Part shown: piece after piece, positions 1 through 5,368 of the stretch
Position numbering within the stretch: position 1 is the stretch's first letter
How the letters are laid out: the number at the start of each line of letters is the position of its first letter
Assembly: GCA_024742655.1 (NCBI GenBank)
Contig: JANSYB010000066.1
Coordinates: 1 to 8,342, forward strand
Direction of reading: 5' to 3'
DNA: 8,342 nucleotides
DNA from: Paracoccaceae bacterium
Lineage (GTDB): Bacteria > Pseudomonadota > Alphaproteobacteria > Rhodobacterales > Rhodobacteraceae
Program-made: the position numbers and the translations under genes
Notes under the pieces: generated by a model
Database searches by the model: none
The model's input: the letters and a program-made list of their open reading frames with translations, nothing else
Told to the model about the DNA's origin: nothing

Positions 1-134
1 ATGCCCAGAACGTCGCGTCCTTCGAGTGCGGGGGGAATGGCGCCAGCCTGGATTGGCGTGGGGATTTCGTAGCCGGCTTCTTCGACGGCCTTGAGGACCT
101 TGGGATTAAGGTTCAGATCAGAGAATTTGGTCAT
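1..134 (-). CDS. DEAD-box RNA helicase, N-terminal fragment
   Basis: Partial gene: 44 codons are visible before it leaves the window at base 1. The translation begins MTKFSDLNLNP and carries a DEAD-box Q motif at residues 21-29 (GYEIPTPIQ), followed by AGAIPPALEGRDVLG, which leads towards the Walker A motif just outside the window. The isolated aromatic F4 lies 17 residues before the Q motif, as is usual in the family. These enzymes are ATP-dependent RNA helicases acting in ribosome assembly, RNA decay or cold adaptation. The subtype (RhlE-like, DeaD-like or other) cannot be decided from 44 residues, so no symbol is given. An in-frame ATG at 144-146 would add four residues (MWTY). I prefer the ATG at 132-134 because MTKFSDL is a typical helicase start, but neither start has a good Shine-Dalgarno sequence. 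The leader upstream is rich in stem-loops. Confidence 0.88.
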   Translation of the reverse strand, partial: MTKFSDLNLNPKVLKAVEEAGYEIPTPIQAGAIPPALEGRDVLG

Positions 135-137
135 ATA

Positions 138-217
138 TGTCCACATGTTTGCGGACACGTCTCTGGCCCGCCATCGCGTCACGGGCCGCATCTGACACGA
201 TGAGCCCTTGTATCGTG
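138..217 (-). promoter_or_regulatory. Structured leader with three consecutive stem-loops
   Basis: Three perfect inverted repeats follow one another upstream of the helicase start. They are TGTCC 138-142 with GGACA 153-157, GGCCCG 165-170 with CGGGCC 182-187, and CACGAT 196-201 with ATCGTG 212-217. The first ends four bases before the preferred start codon and holds the alternative start (144-146) in its loop. The outermost one overlaps the predicted transcription start, so it may act as a DNA dyad rather than an RNA hairpin. A regulatory role is inferred. Confidence 0.35.
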
Positions 218-218
218 G

Positions 219-247
219 GGTGTAGCGAAAACAGGGCGGGCGGTCAA
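219..247 (-). promoter_or_regulatory. Candidate promoter of the DEAD-box helicase
   Basis: On the minus strand a TTGACC box (plus coordinates 242-247) is followed after exactly 17 bases by TACACC (219-224). The -35 box matches the sigma-70 consensus at five of six positions and the -10 box at three of six, a pattern common in alphaproteobacteria. Transcription would start near 212, giving a leader of roughly 75-80 bases. This is an inference from the consensus match only. Confidence 0.35.
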
Positions 248-272
248 TCTCTACCGAAGAGGAAGGATCAAT

Positions 273-313
273 CGCCAGGAATTGGCGGGGATTGTTTCCA
301 AGGTTGCAACAAT
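273..313. repeat. Two adjacent inverted repeats downstream of the glycosyltransferase
   Basis: CGCCA (273-277) pairs with TGGCG (283-287) over a 5-base loop. ATTGTT (291-296) pairs with AACAAT (308-313) over an 11-base loop that itself contains most of the 8-base palindrome GTTGCAAC (303-310). The pair begins 11 bases past the stop codon of the glycosyltransferase. It may help end that transcript, but no T-tract follows on either strand, so it is not a classical intrinsic terminator. Confidence 0.3.
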
Positions 314-323
314 TCAGCTGCGT

Positions 324-1295
324 CTAGCTGTATTGTGGGAAATGCCGGGCGCGCTTTGCCGCCAGATCAAGGGTCACGGCGTGCAGGTGGCCATAGTGCT
401 GCAGACCCGCACGCAGCGCTGGTGTTGCAGTGCATACCTCAGTGTAAAAGGCGCGCAGCGCGTCCTCGCCGCCCTCGGCCTCCAGCATCTCGAAGAGCTG
501 GTTCATGGTCAGCGCCACGCCATCGGGGCGCGGGGCTGGTTTGAGCCCCTCACGGTAGGAGCCATGCGCCAGCCGGTAGCGGAAAAGCGTCTGCCAGTGA
601 TCCCAGCCATGCGCATGCAAATGAACGATCTTCATGTCCGGCAATTCGGGCGGGTTTGGGTCCATCTGCCTGGCCACGAAGGCGTTGTGGATGCGCAGCG
701 AGATATCCGCATGTCCCGTGCGCACGAAAATCTTGCCCTCCACGTGGCTCAGAAACCCGCCGTTCAGATGGTCGCCATAGGTGGGATAAAGCGCGTTGGT
801 CTGCGCTCTGCGTTCGGCCTGCTTGAGGGCGAAGCCTTTGCACCAGATCTGCCCGTCGGGGGGCGGGTCTGCGGGATCCGCGGCCAGGGCTTCGATCGGG
901 CGGGCGCGGGCACTCAGCGTACCATCCGGCAGCGCGGCCAGCTGTTCGGAGACCGGGCGCGTCGTCCAGAGAAACTCATCGACATCCGCATGCAGCAGCC
1001 AGTCCACCTGCGGATCGCGGTTGTAGCAATGCGTGGCGTTCAGAGTCTGGCGATGCTGATGCCCATCGGGGCGCCCCTTGGCGCGGCGGCGGCGCTTCCA
1101 ATAGCCATCATCTGTCACGGTGACCCGGCATTTCGGATGCCGTTTCAGTGCGGAGCGGGCGATCTCGTTATCCTCGTCGAGATAGACATGCACCCGGTGC
1201 GCCCCAAGATCGAGATGGTGCGCGGCGAAATTCAGAATGTCGGTTGTCGGGGCCTTGATCGTGGCGACCACGCCCCAGGTGGGATCACTGCTCAT
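324..1295 (-). CDS. Family 2 glycosyltransferase (Glyco_tranf_2_4-like)
   Basis: The protein of 323 residues resembles the family 2 glycosyltransferase-like proteins common in Rhodobacteraceae, probably transferring a sugar to a surface glycan or other acceptor in the cytoplasm. The N-terminus reads WGVVATIKAP (residues 7-16), matching the first strand of a GT-A fold. VHVYLDEDN follows at 35-43, and the metal/nucleotide-sugar DxD motif is DVDEF at 104-108 within DWLLHADVDEFL. The C-terminal half carries a conserved-looking HAHGWDHWQTLFRYRL stretch. I chose the ATG at 1293-1295. The frame stays open upstream to 1436, but that extension runs antisense-like through the terminator and into the preceding gene and is Arg-rich, so it is not credible. 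No clear Shine-Dalgarno sequence precedes the ATG. It lies downstream of the VPLPA-CTERM gene but is cut off from it by a strong terminator. Donor and acceptor are unknown. Confidence 0.82.
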   Translation of the reverse strand: MSSDPTWGVVATIKAPTTDILNFAAHHLDLGAHRVHVYLDEDNEIARSALKRHPKCRVTVTDDGYWKRRRRAKGRPDGHQHRQTLNATHCYNRDPQVDWLLHADVDEFLWTTRPVSEQLAALPDGTLSARARPIEALAADPADPPPDGQIWCKGFALKQAERRAQTNALYPTYGDHLNGGFLSHVEGKIFVRTGHADISLRIHNAFVARQMDPNPPELPDMKIVHLHAHGWDHWQTLFRYRLAHGSYREGLKPAPRPDGVALTMNQLFEMLEAEGGEDALRAFYTEVCTATPALRAGLQHYGHLHAVTLDLAAKRARHFPQYS

Positions 1296-1345
1296 GCGTG
1301 CAGAATGGGGGTTGTGCCGGACAAGCGCAATATGCCGTCCCGATG

Positions 1346-1374
1346 AAAAAAAGGCCCCGGCAGACCGGGACCTT
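1346..1374 (-). terminator. Intrinsic terminator of the VPLPA-CTERM gene
   Basis: Read on the minus strand, AAGGTCCCGG (1365-1374) pairs over a TCTG loop (1361-1364) with CCGGGGCCTT (1351-1360). That is a 10-base-pair stem with a single T-G wobble, and it runs into seven T residues (1346-1352). The stem begins 21 bases beyond the TAA stop at 1396-1398. It is a textbook Rho-independent terminator and should isolate the glycosyltransferase from this gene unless read-through occurs. Confidence 0.88.
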
Positions 1375-1395
1375 CGGGGATTCCATCGGTCGGGC

Positions 1396-2343
1396 TTAGG
1401 CCGTCTGGCGCCGCCGGAACGCGACCAGCCCGCCAAGCGCGCCCAGCAAGAGCCAGCCCGCGGCGGGCAGAGGGACGACGCCCGGGTCGGTGGGCGGCTG
1501 CTGTGTCGGGGTCGAGCTGAAGCCGAAGCTCGAGATCGTGATCGGGTCCTGCACGAAGGCGCCCACGGCGTTTTCGCCTTCGAAATTGGTGGCGAAGGCC
1601 CGCGCGGTCAGGATCGAGGTGATGTCAAAGCTCTCGCCGGCGGCGAAATCCCCAAGTTCGATCGACCCCGAGAGGTCGGCCACCGAGAATTCGAACGCGT
1701 CGATGAACCCGCCGCCCGGGCCGATGGGGGTGATGGTCGGGGCAAAGTTCAGCACGTTGTCGAAGCTGTAGGTCTGGACAAGATCGAAGCTCGGACCGGG
1801 ATTCTCGGCCAGGCCCAGCACATCGGCGCGCGCGGTGTAGATATCGACGCCGTTCAGCTGGATCGAGTACTCGAAGGACGCAGCGGTGTAGGCGCTGTCG
1901 ACATCGACGACACCCGGGTCGGGATTATCGAACGGGTTTGTCAGGTTCGATCCATAGCTCCGGCTGGTCGAGATTTCGGTCGACAGGCCCGACAGGGTGA
2001 AGTCGAGCGAATAGGTCCGCGTGCCCTGGGTGGCGTTGGTTTCGCTGAATTCCAGCTTGGCCTCGGACGTGACCCTTGTAGAGCCGAAACCGAAGCCCGG
2101 GATCGTGGCGTTCACCTCGGACGTGCCGTCGGCGTTCTGGATCGCGTTGCTGTTGTTGAAGCCCAGGCTGGCCGAGGCGGTGCCGTCGGTCACGCTGGCG
2201 GTTTCGACCACGACCACGGCGGGGTCATTGTTGACCTGGTTTGCCGAAGTGACCGTTGCGCTGCTGATCGTGGCTGCCGTTGCGGTGGTGGACAAAAGGA
2301 ACGTGGCGATGACGCCGGTCGCGGCCGCGGATTGAAAACTCAT
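1396..2343 (-). CDS. VPLPA-CTERM sorting domain-containing secreted protein
   Basis: A 315-residue exported protein. Residues 1-23 form a signal peptide ending near TATAA. The body (about 24-280) is rich in Ser, Thr, Asn, Gly and Asp, has one lysine and no cysteine, and reads like a beta-rich surface or matrix protein with no enzyme motif I recognise. A proline-rich linker leads to the C-terminal tripartite signal: VPLPA at 290-294, a hydrophobic helix at 295-309, then RRR at 310-312. This is the VPLPA variant of PEP-CTERM, known as the substrate of a dedicated exosortase (XrtD type) in the inner membrane. In that family the tail is cleaved and the protein is sent to the cell surface, usually alongside exopolysaccharide. 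The exosortase is not in this window. GGGGG four bases before the ATG is the likely ribosome binding site, and an in-frame TGA just upstream rules out a longer start. Oddly, the signal peptide n-region has no Lys or Arg. The gene is monocistronic, with dyads in front and a terminator behind. Confidence 0.9.
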   Translation of the reverse strand: MSFQSAAATGVIATFLLSTTATAATISSATVTSANQVNNDPAVVVVETASVTDGTASASLGFNNSNAIQNADGTSEVNATIPGFGFGSTRVTSEAKLEFSETNATQGTRTYSLDFTLSGLSTEISTSRSYGSNLTNPFDNPDPGVVDVDSAYTAASFEYSIQLNGVDIYTARADVLGLAENPGPSFDLVQTYSFDNVLNFAPTITPIGPGGGFIDAFEFSVADLSGSIELGDFAAGESFDITSILTARAFATNFEGENAVGAFVQDPITISSFGFSSTPTQQPPTDPGVVPLPAAGWLLLGALGGLVAFRRRQTA

Positions 2344-2362
2344 GTTACCCCCGAATCAATCG

Positions 2363-2386
2363 TTAACATAGCCAGAGCTATGCTAA
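2363..2386. promoter_or_regulatory. 24-base dyad overlapping the VPLPA-CTERM promoter
   Basis: The plus strand reads TTA, A, CATAGC, CAGA, GCTATG, C, TAA. That is a 6-base perfect arm extended by a second 3-base arm after one mismatch, with a 4-base centre. It ends 20 bases before the VPLPA-CTERM start codon and overlaps the best -10-like hexamer on the minus strand (TATGTT, 2365-2370), for which no good -35 exists. A transcription-factor operator is the simplest reading. A small RNA hairpin in the leader is the alternative. Confidence 0.45.
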
Positions 2387-2399
2387 GGGGATTCTCCCC
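2387..2399. promoter_or_regulatory. Second dyad, GGGGA-TTC-TCCCC
   Basis: A perfect 5-base inverted repeat with a 3-base centre, immediately adjoining the dyad at 2363-2386 on its promoter-distal side. Both are bracketed by two GTTAAC hexamers (2362-2367 and 2404-2409). Including flanking bases these are CGTTAACA (2361-2368) and TGTTAACG (2403-2410), which are reverse complements of each other. The position fits a binding site upstream of the VPLPA-CTERM promoter. The protein that would bind is unknown. Confidence 0.35.
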
Positions 2400-2429
2400 A
2401 GGTGTTAACGGGAAATCGTCGCATGTTTC

Positions 2430-2458
2430 CGATCCGTGGACGATCCGGCCTGATCAGG
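2430..2458. repeat. Short tandem CGATCCG repeat and CCTGATCAGG palindrome
   Basis: CGATCCG occurs at 2430-2436 and again at 2441-2447, an 11-base period close to one helical turn. It is followed directly by the perfect 10-base palindrome CCTGATCAGG (2449-2458). They lie between prfC and the VPLPA-CTERM gene, 87-115 bases upstream of the latter. They could be further regulatory sites, but such short matches may be chance. Confidence 0.2.
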
Positions 2459-2461
2459 GGG

Positions 2462-2518
2462 CACTGTTGCGGCCTGCCGGGCACGGCGGGGCGTTGACGC
2501 TGGCCGGGCAGCGCAGTG
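2462..2518 (-). terminator. GC-rich stem structure after prfC, possible terminator
   Basis: Immediately after the prfC stop codon, CAGTG (2514-2518) can pair with CACTG (2462-2466), and inside it GGCAG (2507-2511) with CTGCC (2474-2478). A smaller competing hairpin is CAGCG (2509-2513) with CGCTG (2498-2502). There is no T-tract, so this would be a weak or factor-assisted terminator at best. Confidence 0.25.
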
Positions 2519-4126
2519 TCAGACCATCATCTCTTTCGTGGCCGACAGGGTGATGTCGGGAAAGTCGCGTTCGATCCGGTCGATATCCCATTGCAGGCGG
2601 GTCAGGTAGACCACGTCGCCGTCATGGTCATGGGCGATATGCTGCTTGTTGGCCGCGGCGAAGGCCTCGACCGCCTCTCTGGGGCCATGCACCCACCGGG
2701 CGGAGGTGAATTGCGAGGCCTCGAAGCGAACCGGCAGGCCGTATTCCAGCTCGATCCGGCTGCCCAGCACCTCGAATTGCAGCTGACCGACCACGCCCAC
2801 GATGAAGCCCGACCCGAAGGCGGGTTTGAAGACCTTGGCTGCGCCTTCCTCGGCGAATTGCATCAGGGCCTTTTCGAGGTGCTTGGCCTTCATCGGGTCG
2901 CCCGCGCGGGCCGATTGCAGCAATTCGGGCGCGAAAGAGGGGATACCGGTCACGCGCAGCGCCTCGCCCTCGGTCAGCGTGTCGCCGATACGCAGCTGGC
3001 CGTGATTGGGGATGCCGATGATGTCCCCCGCCCAAGCCTCTTCGGCCAGTTCGCGGTCAGAGGCGAGAAACAGCACCGGGTTCGATACGGCCATCGGCTT
3101 TTTCGTCCGCACATGGGTCAGTTTCATGCCCCGCTTGAAATGCCCCGAGGCCATGCGCACGAAGGCGACACGGTCGCGGTGCTTGGGGTCCATGTTCGCC
3201 TGAACCTTGAAGACAAAGCCAGAAACCTTTGTTTCTTCAGGGGAAATCTGGCGTGGCTCGGCCGATTGCGGTTGCGGCTCGGGGCCATAGGTGCCGATCC
3301 CGTCCATCAGTTCCTTGACCCCGAACGAATTGATCGCCGAGCCGAACCAGATCGGGGTCATATGCCCCTCAAGCACCGATTGCGGGTTCAGCGCGGGCAG
3401 CAGTTCCCGGGCCATTTCTAGATCTTCGCGGAGTTTTTCGATCAGGTTGGCGGGCACGTGCTCGGCCAGTTTGGGATCGTCCAGACCAGCGATGGCGATG
3501 CTTTCGGCCACCTTGTTGCGATCGGCGCGGTCCATCAGTTCCAGCCGGTCGTTCAACATGTCGTAGCAGCCGATGAAATCGCGCCCCTGTCCGATGGGCC
3601 AGCTGGCCGGGGTGACATCGATCGCCAGCATTTCCTGAATCTCGTCGATGATCTCGAACGTGTCGCGGCTTTCGCGGTCCATCTTGTTGCAGAAGGTCAG
3701 GATCGGCAGGTCGCGCAGCCGGCACACCTCAAAGAGTTTCCGCGTTTGGCTTTCCACCCCCTTGGCCCCATCGATGACCATCACCGCCGCATCCACGGCG
3801 GTCAGAGTGCGATAGGTGTCTTCCGAGAAATCGGAGTGGCCGGGCGTATCCACAAGATTGAACCGGAAGTCTTTGAAATCAAAGGACATGGCAGAGGCCG
3901 AGACGGAAATGCCGCGATCCTTTTCCATCTGCATGAAATCCGACCGGGTGCGCCGTGCCTCGCCCTTGGCGCGTACCTGTCCGGCCATCTGGATCGCCCC
4001 GCCATAGAGCAGGAATTTCTCGGTCAGCGTGGTCTTGCCCGCATCGGGATGCGAGATGATGGCAAAGGTGCGCCGCCGCGCGATTTCCGGCGGCAGATCG
4101 GGGCGGTTATGGGCGGTGTCCAACAT
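2519..4126 (-). CDS. prfC: Peptide chain release factor 3 (RF3)
   Basis: A translational GTPase of 535 residues (E. coli RF3 has 529) that removes RF1/RF2 from the ribosome after peptide release. The G-domain motifs are all present: P-loop SHPDAGKTT at 25-33, the switch I region MEKDRGIS at 67-74, DTPGH at 93-97 and NKMD at 147-150. The MQMEKDRGIS context and the later SGFVFKVQANMDPKHRDR segment are typical of RF3 rather than of EF-G. The C-terminal domain runs to the TGA at 2519-2521, so the gene is complete. I chose the ATG at 4124-4126 (MLDTAHNRPDLPPEIARR). An in-frame ATG at 4165 would add 13 residues but would place the likely promoter inside the gene. There is no Shine-Dalgarno sequence, and the predicted transcription start falls almost on the ATG, suggesting a leaderless mRNA. 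No functional link to its neighbours is apparent. Confidence 0.95.
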   Translation of the reverse strand: MLDTAHNRPDLPPEIARRRTFAIISHPDAGKTTLTEKFLLYGGAIQMAGQVRAKGEARRTRSDFMQMEKDRGISVSASAMSFDFKDFRFNLVDTPGHSDFSEDTYRTLTAVDAAVMVIDGAKGVESQTRKLFEVCRLRDLPILTFCNKMDRESRDTFEIIDEIQEMLAIDVTPASWPIGQGRDFIGCYDMLNDRLELMDRADRNKVAESIAIAGLDDPKLAEHVPANLIEKLREDLEMARELLPALNPQSVLEGHMTPIWFGSAINSFGVKELMDGIGTYGPEPQPQSAEPRQISPEETKVSGFVFKVQANMDPKHRDRVAFVRMASGHFKRGMKLTHVRTKKPMAVSNPVLFLASDRELAEEAWAGDIIGIPNHGQLRIGDTLTEGEALRVTGIPSFAPELLQSARAGDPMKAKHLEKALMQFAEEGAAKVFKPAFGSGFIVGVVGQLQFEVLGSRIELEYGLPVRFEASQFTSARWVHGPREAVEAFAAANKQHIAHDHDGDVVYLTRLQWDIDRIERDFPDITLSATKEMMV

Positions 4127-4133
4127 GGATGCG

Positions 4134-4162
4134 CATATAGAGGGGCGCGGGGTGTGGCGCAA
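4134..4162 (-). promoter_or_regulatory. Candidate prfC promoter, leaderless geometry
   Basis: On the minus strand TTGCGC (plus coordinates 4157-4162) is followed after 17 bases by TATATG (4134-4139). Only seven bases separate this -10 box from the prfC ATG at 4126, so transcription would begin at or beside the start codon. The match is moderate (three and four of six positions), but the spacing is ideal and no Shine-Dalgarno sequence exists. Confidence 0.35.
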
Positions 4163-4192
4163 CATGCGACGTGGGCATGCCCTGCGCGCCGC

Positions 4193-5206
4193 CTAGCGCG
4201 TCGAGGCGCGTTTGAGGAGTTTGGCGGCGTCGGGGTGTTTGAGGAGATGCTCGCTCACCTCGAATCCGAGATGCGCCTTGGCGGGCTGACCGAGCAGGGA
4301 ATGGGAAAGTTTTTCGCCGAGGTCTTGCGGCACGGCGGCGCGGGTGCGGGTGTCCAGCAACAGGGTCTCGGCCGCGATCCCCTCGGCATAGATGATCTGG
4401 TGGGTGTCGAACAGGACCTGGTAATACTCCACGAAGCCGCCGCCCTCCTGCACGACGGTATCGCCGTTCACCAGGTGACGCGCGCGCACCAGAACCTCGT
4501 GTCGGCCCGCGCCCAGCTCATCCGAGCGTTGGTAGATGAACAGCCGGTGATCGGGGCTGACCAGCAGGTCGTTCTCATTGTGCAGCGTGCCCGCGCGGAT
4601 GCGGATCGGGGCAAACTCGCCAACGGCACGCACCGTGGAATGGCCGATCCAGCGGATCTTTTGTGCGCCGTCATCGCGGGTCAGCACCGCGTCGCCGACC
4701 CTTAGATCCTCGATCCGGGTCTGGGTGCCCGAGGCCATGGTGATATGTGTGCCGCGAGAGAAGGAGACACAGGCCACCTCGGCGAATTTCTGGCGCGTGC
4801 CCTCGGTGTCGATGCCGACAAGGGCATAGCCGATGCGCGGCGTCAGTTGCGCCAGCGGCAGGATGTAGATCTGTTCGACATCGCCGGCGGCATCCACTTC
4901 GACCAGCACGAGCAGTTCACTGGTCTGGCCGGTGCCGGACATGATGGTGAGGCACGAATCGAGATGCACCTTGGCGCCTGCACGGCCCAGCCGGGTGTCC
5001 TGCGCGATGACCAGCGTGTCCCCTTCGCCGGGGCCGACGGACAGGCGGTTCTGGCGTGCGCCGATATGCAGCTCGTACATGTCGTCGAGGTCAAGCTCGG
5101 CGGCAAAGGAAATGGGATCGCCCAGGTTGGCGCCGTTCACCACGCTGAAATCCTCCGCCTGGTAGACGGGGATCGAATGAGCGGGTTTGTCCGCCGCGTC
5201 GGTCAT
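4193..5206 (-). CDS. Hint-domain (Hedgehog/intein fold) protein
   Basis: A protein of 337 residues of the Hint_2 type, which is frequent in Rhodobacteraceae and of largely unknown role. Residues 1-145 form an alpha/beta-looking N-terminal region (VYQAEDFSVVNGANLGDPISF at the start). The Hint domain begins at C146 in ACVSFSRGTHITMASG, equivalent to the nucleophilic cysteine of inteins and Hedgehog. It continues with IEDLRVGDAVLTRDDG (165-180), IRWIG (184-188) and SPDHRLF (217-223), whose SxxH stands where inteins have TxxH. It closes around ETLLLDTRTRAAVP, followed by about 50 helical-looking residues. There is no signal peptide or membrane segment, and no intein-like C-terminal HN plus nucleophile, so cleavage or ester formation at C146 is possible but splicing is unlikely. 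The ATG at 5204-5206 follows AGGA by eight bases. The gene diverges from the SDR gene and ends 66 bases before prfC, with the palindrome GGGCATGCCC (4173-4182) between them. Confidence 0.85.
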   Translation of the reverse strand: MTDAADKPAHSIPVYQAEDFSVVNGANLGDPISFAAELDLDDMYELHIGARQNRLSVGPGEGDTLVIAQDTRLGRAGAKVHLDSCLTIMSGTGQTSELLVLVEVDAAGDVEQIYILPLAQLTPRIGYALVGIDTEGTRQKFAEVACVSFSRGTHITMASGTQTRIEDLRVGDAVLTRDDGAQKIRWIGHSTVRAVGEFAPIRIRAGTLHNENDLLVSPDHRLFIYQRSDELGAGRHEVLVRARHLVNGDTVVQEGGGFVEYYQVLFDTHQIIYAEGIAAETLLLDTRTRAAVPQDLGEKLSHSLLGQPAKAHLGFEVSEHLLKHPDAAKLLKRASTR

Positions 5207-5265
5207 CCGGTGTCCTATCCTCGTGCCGGTTCTACGGCTTGATCTGTGCTTTGTGCAGACGACGT

Positions 5266-5294
5266 ACCCTAGGATTATGGCCTCATGTCGTCAA
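5266..5294 (-). promoter_or_regulatory. Candidate promoter of the Hint-domain gene
   Basis: On the minus strand TTGACG (plus coordinates 5289-5294, five of six consensus bases) is followed after 17 bases by TAGGGT (5266-5271, three of six). A leader of about 50 bases would result. A CATAAT hexamer (5274-5279) lies between the boxes but has no -35 at the right distance. In the other direction TTGTGC (5251-5256) and GATTAT (5273-5278), 16 bases apart, could serve the divergent SDR gene, so the two promoters may overlap. Confidence 0.3.
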
Positions 5295-5368
5295 CGCTTG
5301 GGTGTTTTGCTGGCATCCCGGCGCGCCTTGGTGCTAGAGCTTGACCGAAAGCGTAGGGAGAGCATGAC

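Noticed and set aside
282..1346. A 354-codon plus-strand frame opposite the glycosyltransferase
   Set aside because: The minus strand encodes recognisable glycosyltransferase motifs, and this frame shows none.
1296..1436. N-terminal extension of the glycosyltransferase by 47 residues
   Set aside because: It would start inside the VPLPA-CTERM gene, cross its terminator, and add Arg/Pro-rich sequence before a natural family start.
2344..2400. A sigma-54 promoter for the VPLPA-CTERM gene, as known for some PEP-CTERM systems
   Set aside because: A TGGC element is present on the minus strand, but no GC element follows at the required distance.
2362..2409. CtrA-type site from the two TTAA words
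   Set aside because: The two TTAA words are about 38 bases apart, not the roughly 7-base spacing of a CtrA site.
1237..2553. A 438-codon plus-strand frame opposite the VPLPA-CTERM gene
   Set aside because: It runs through the terminator, the promoter dyads and the end of prfC, is rich in Arg and Gly, and has no domain. It is the antisense shadow of a well-supported gene.
3458..4705. A 415-codon plus-strand frame opposite prfC and the Hint gene
   Set aside because: It spans two real genes and their promoter region on the other strand, and its composition is that of a GC-rich shadow.
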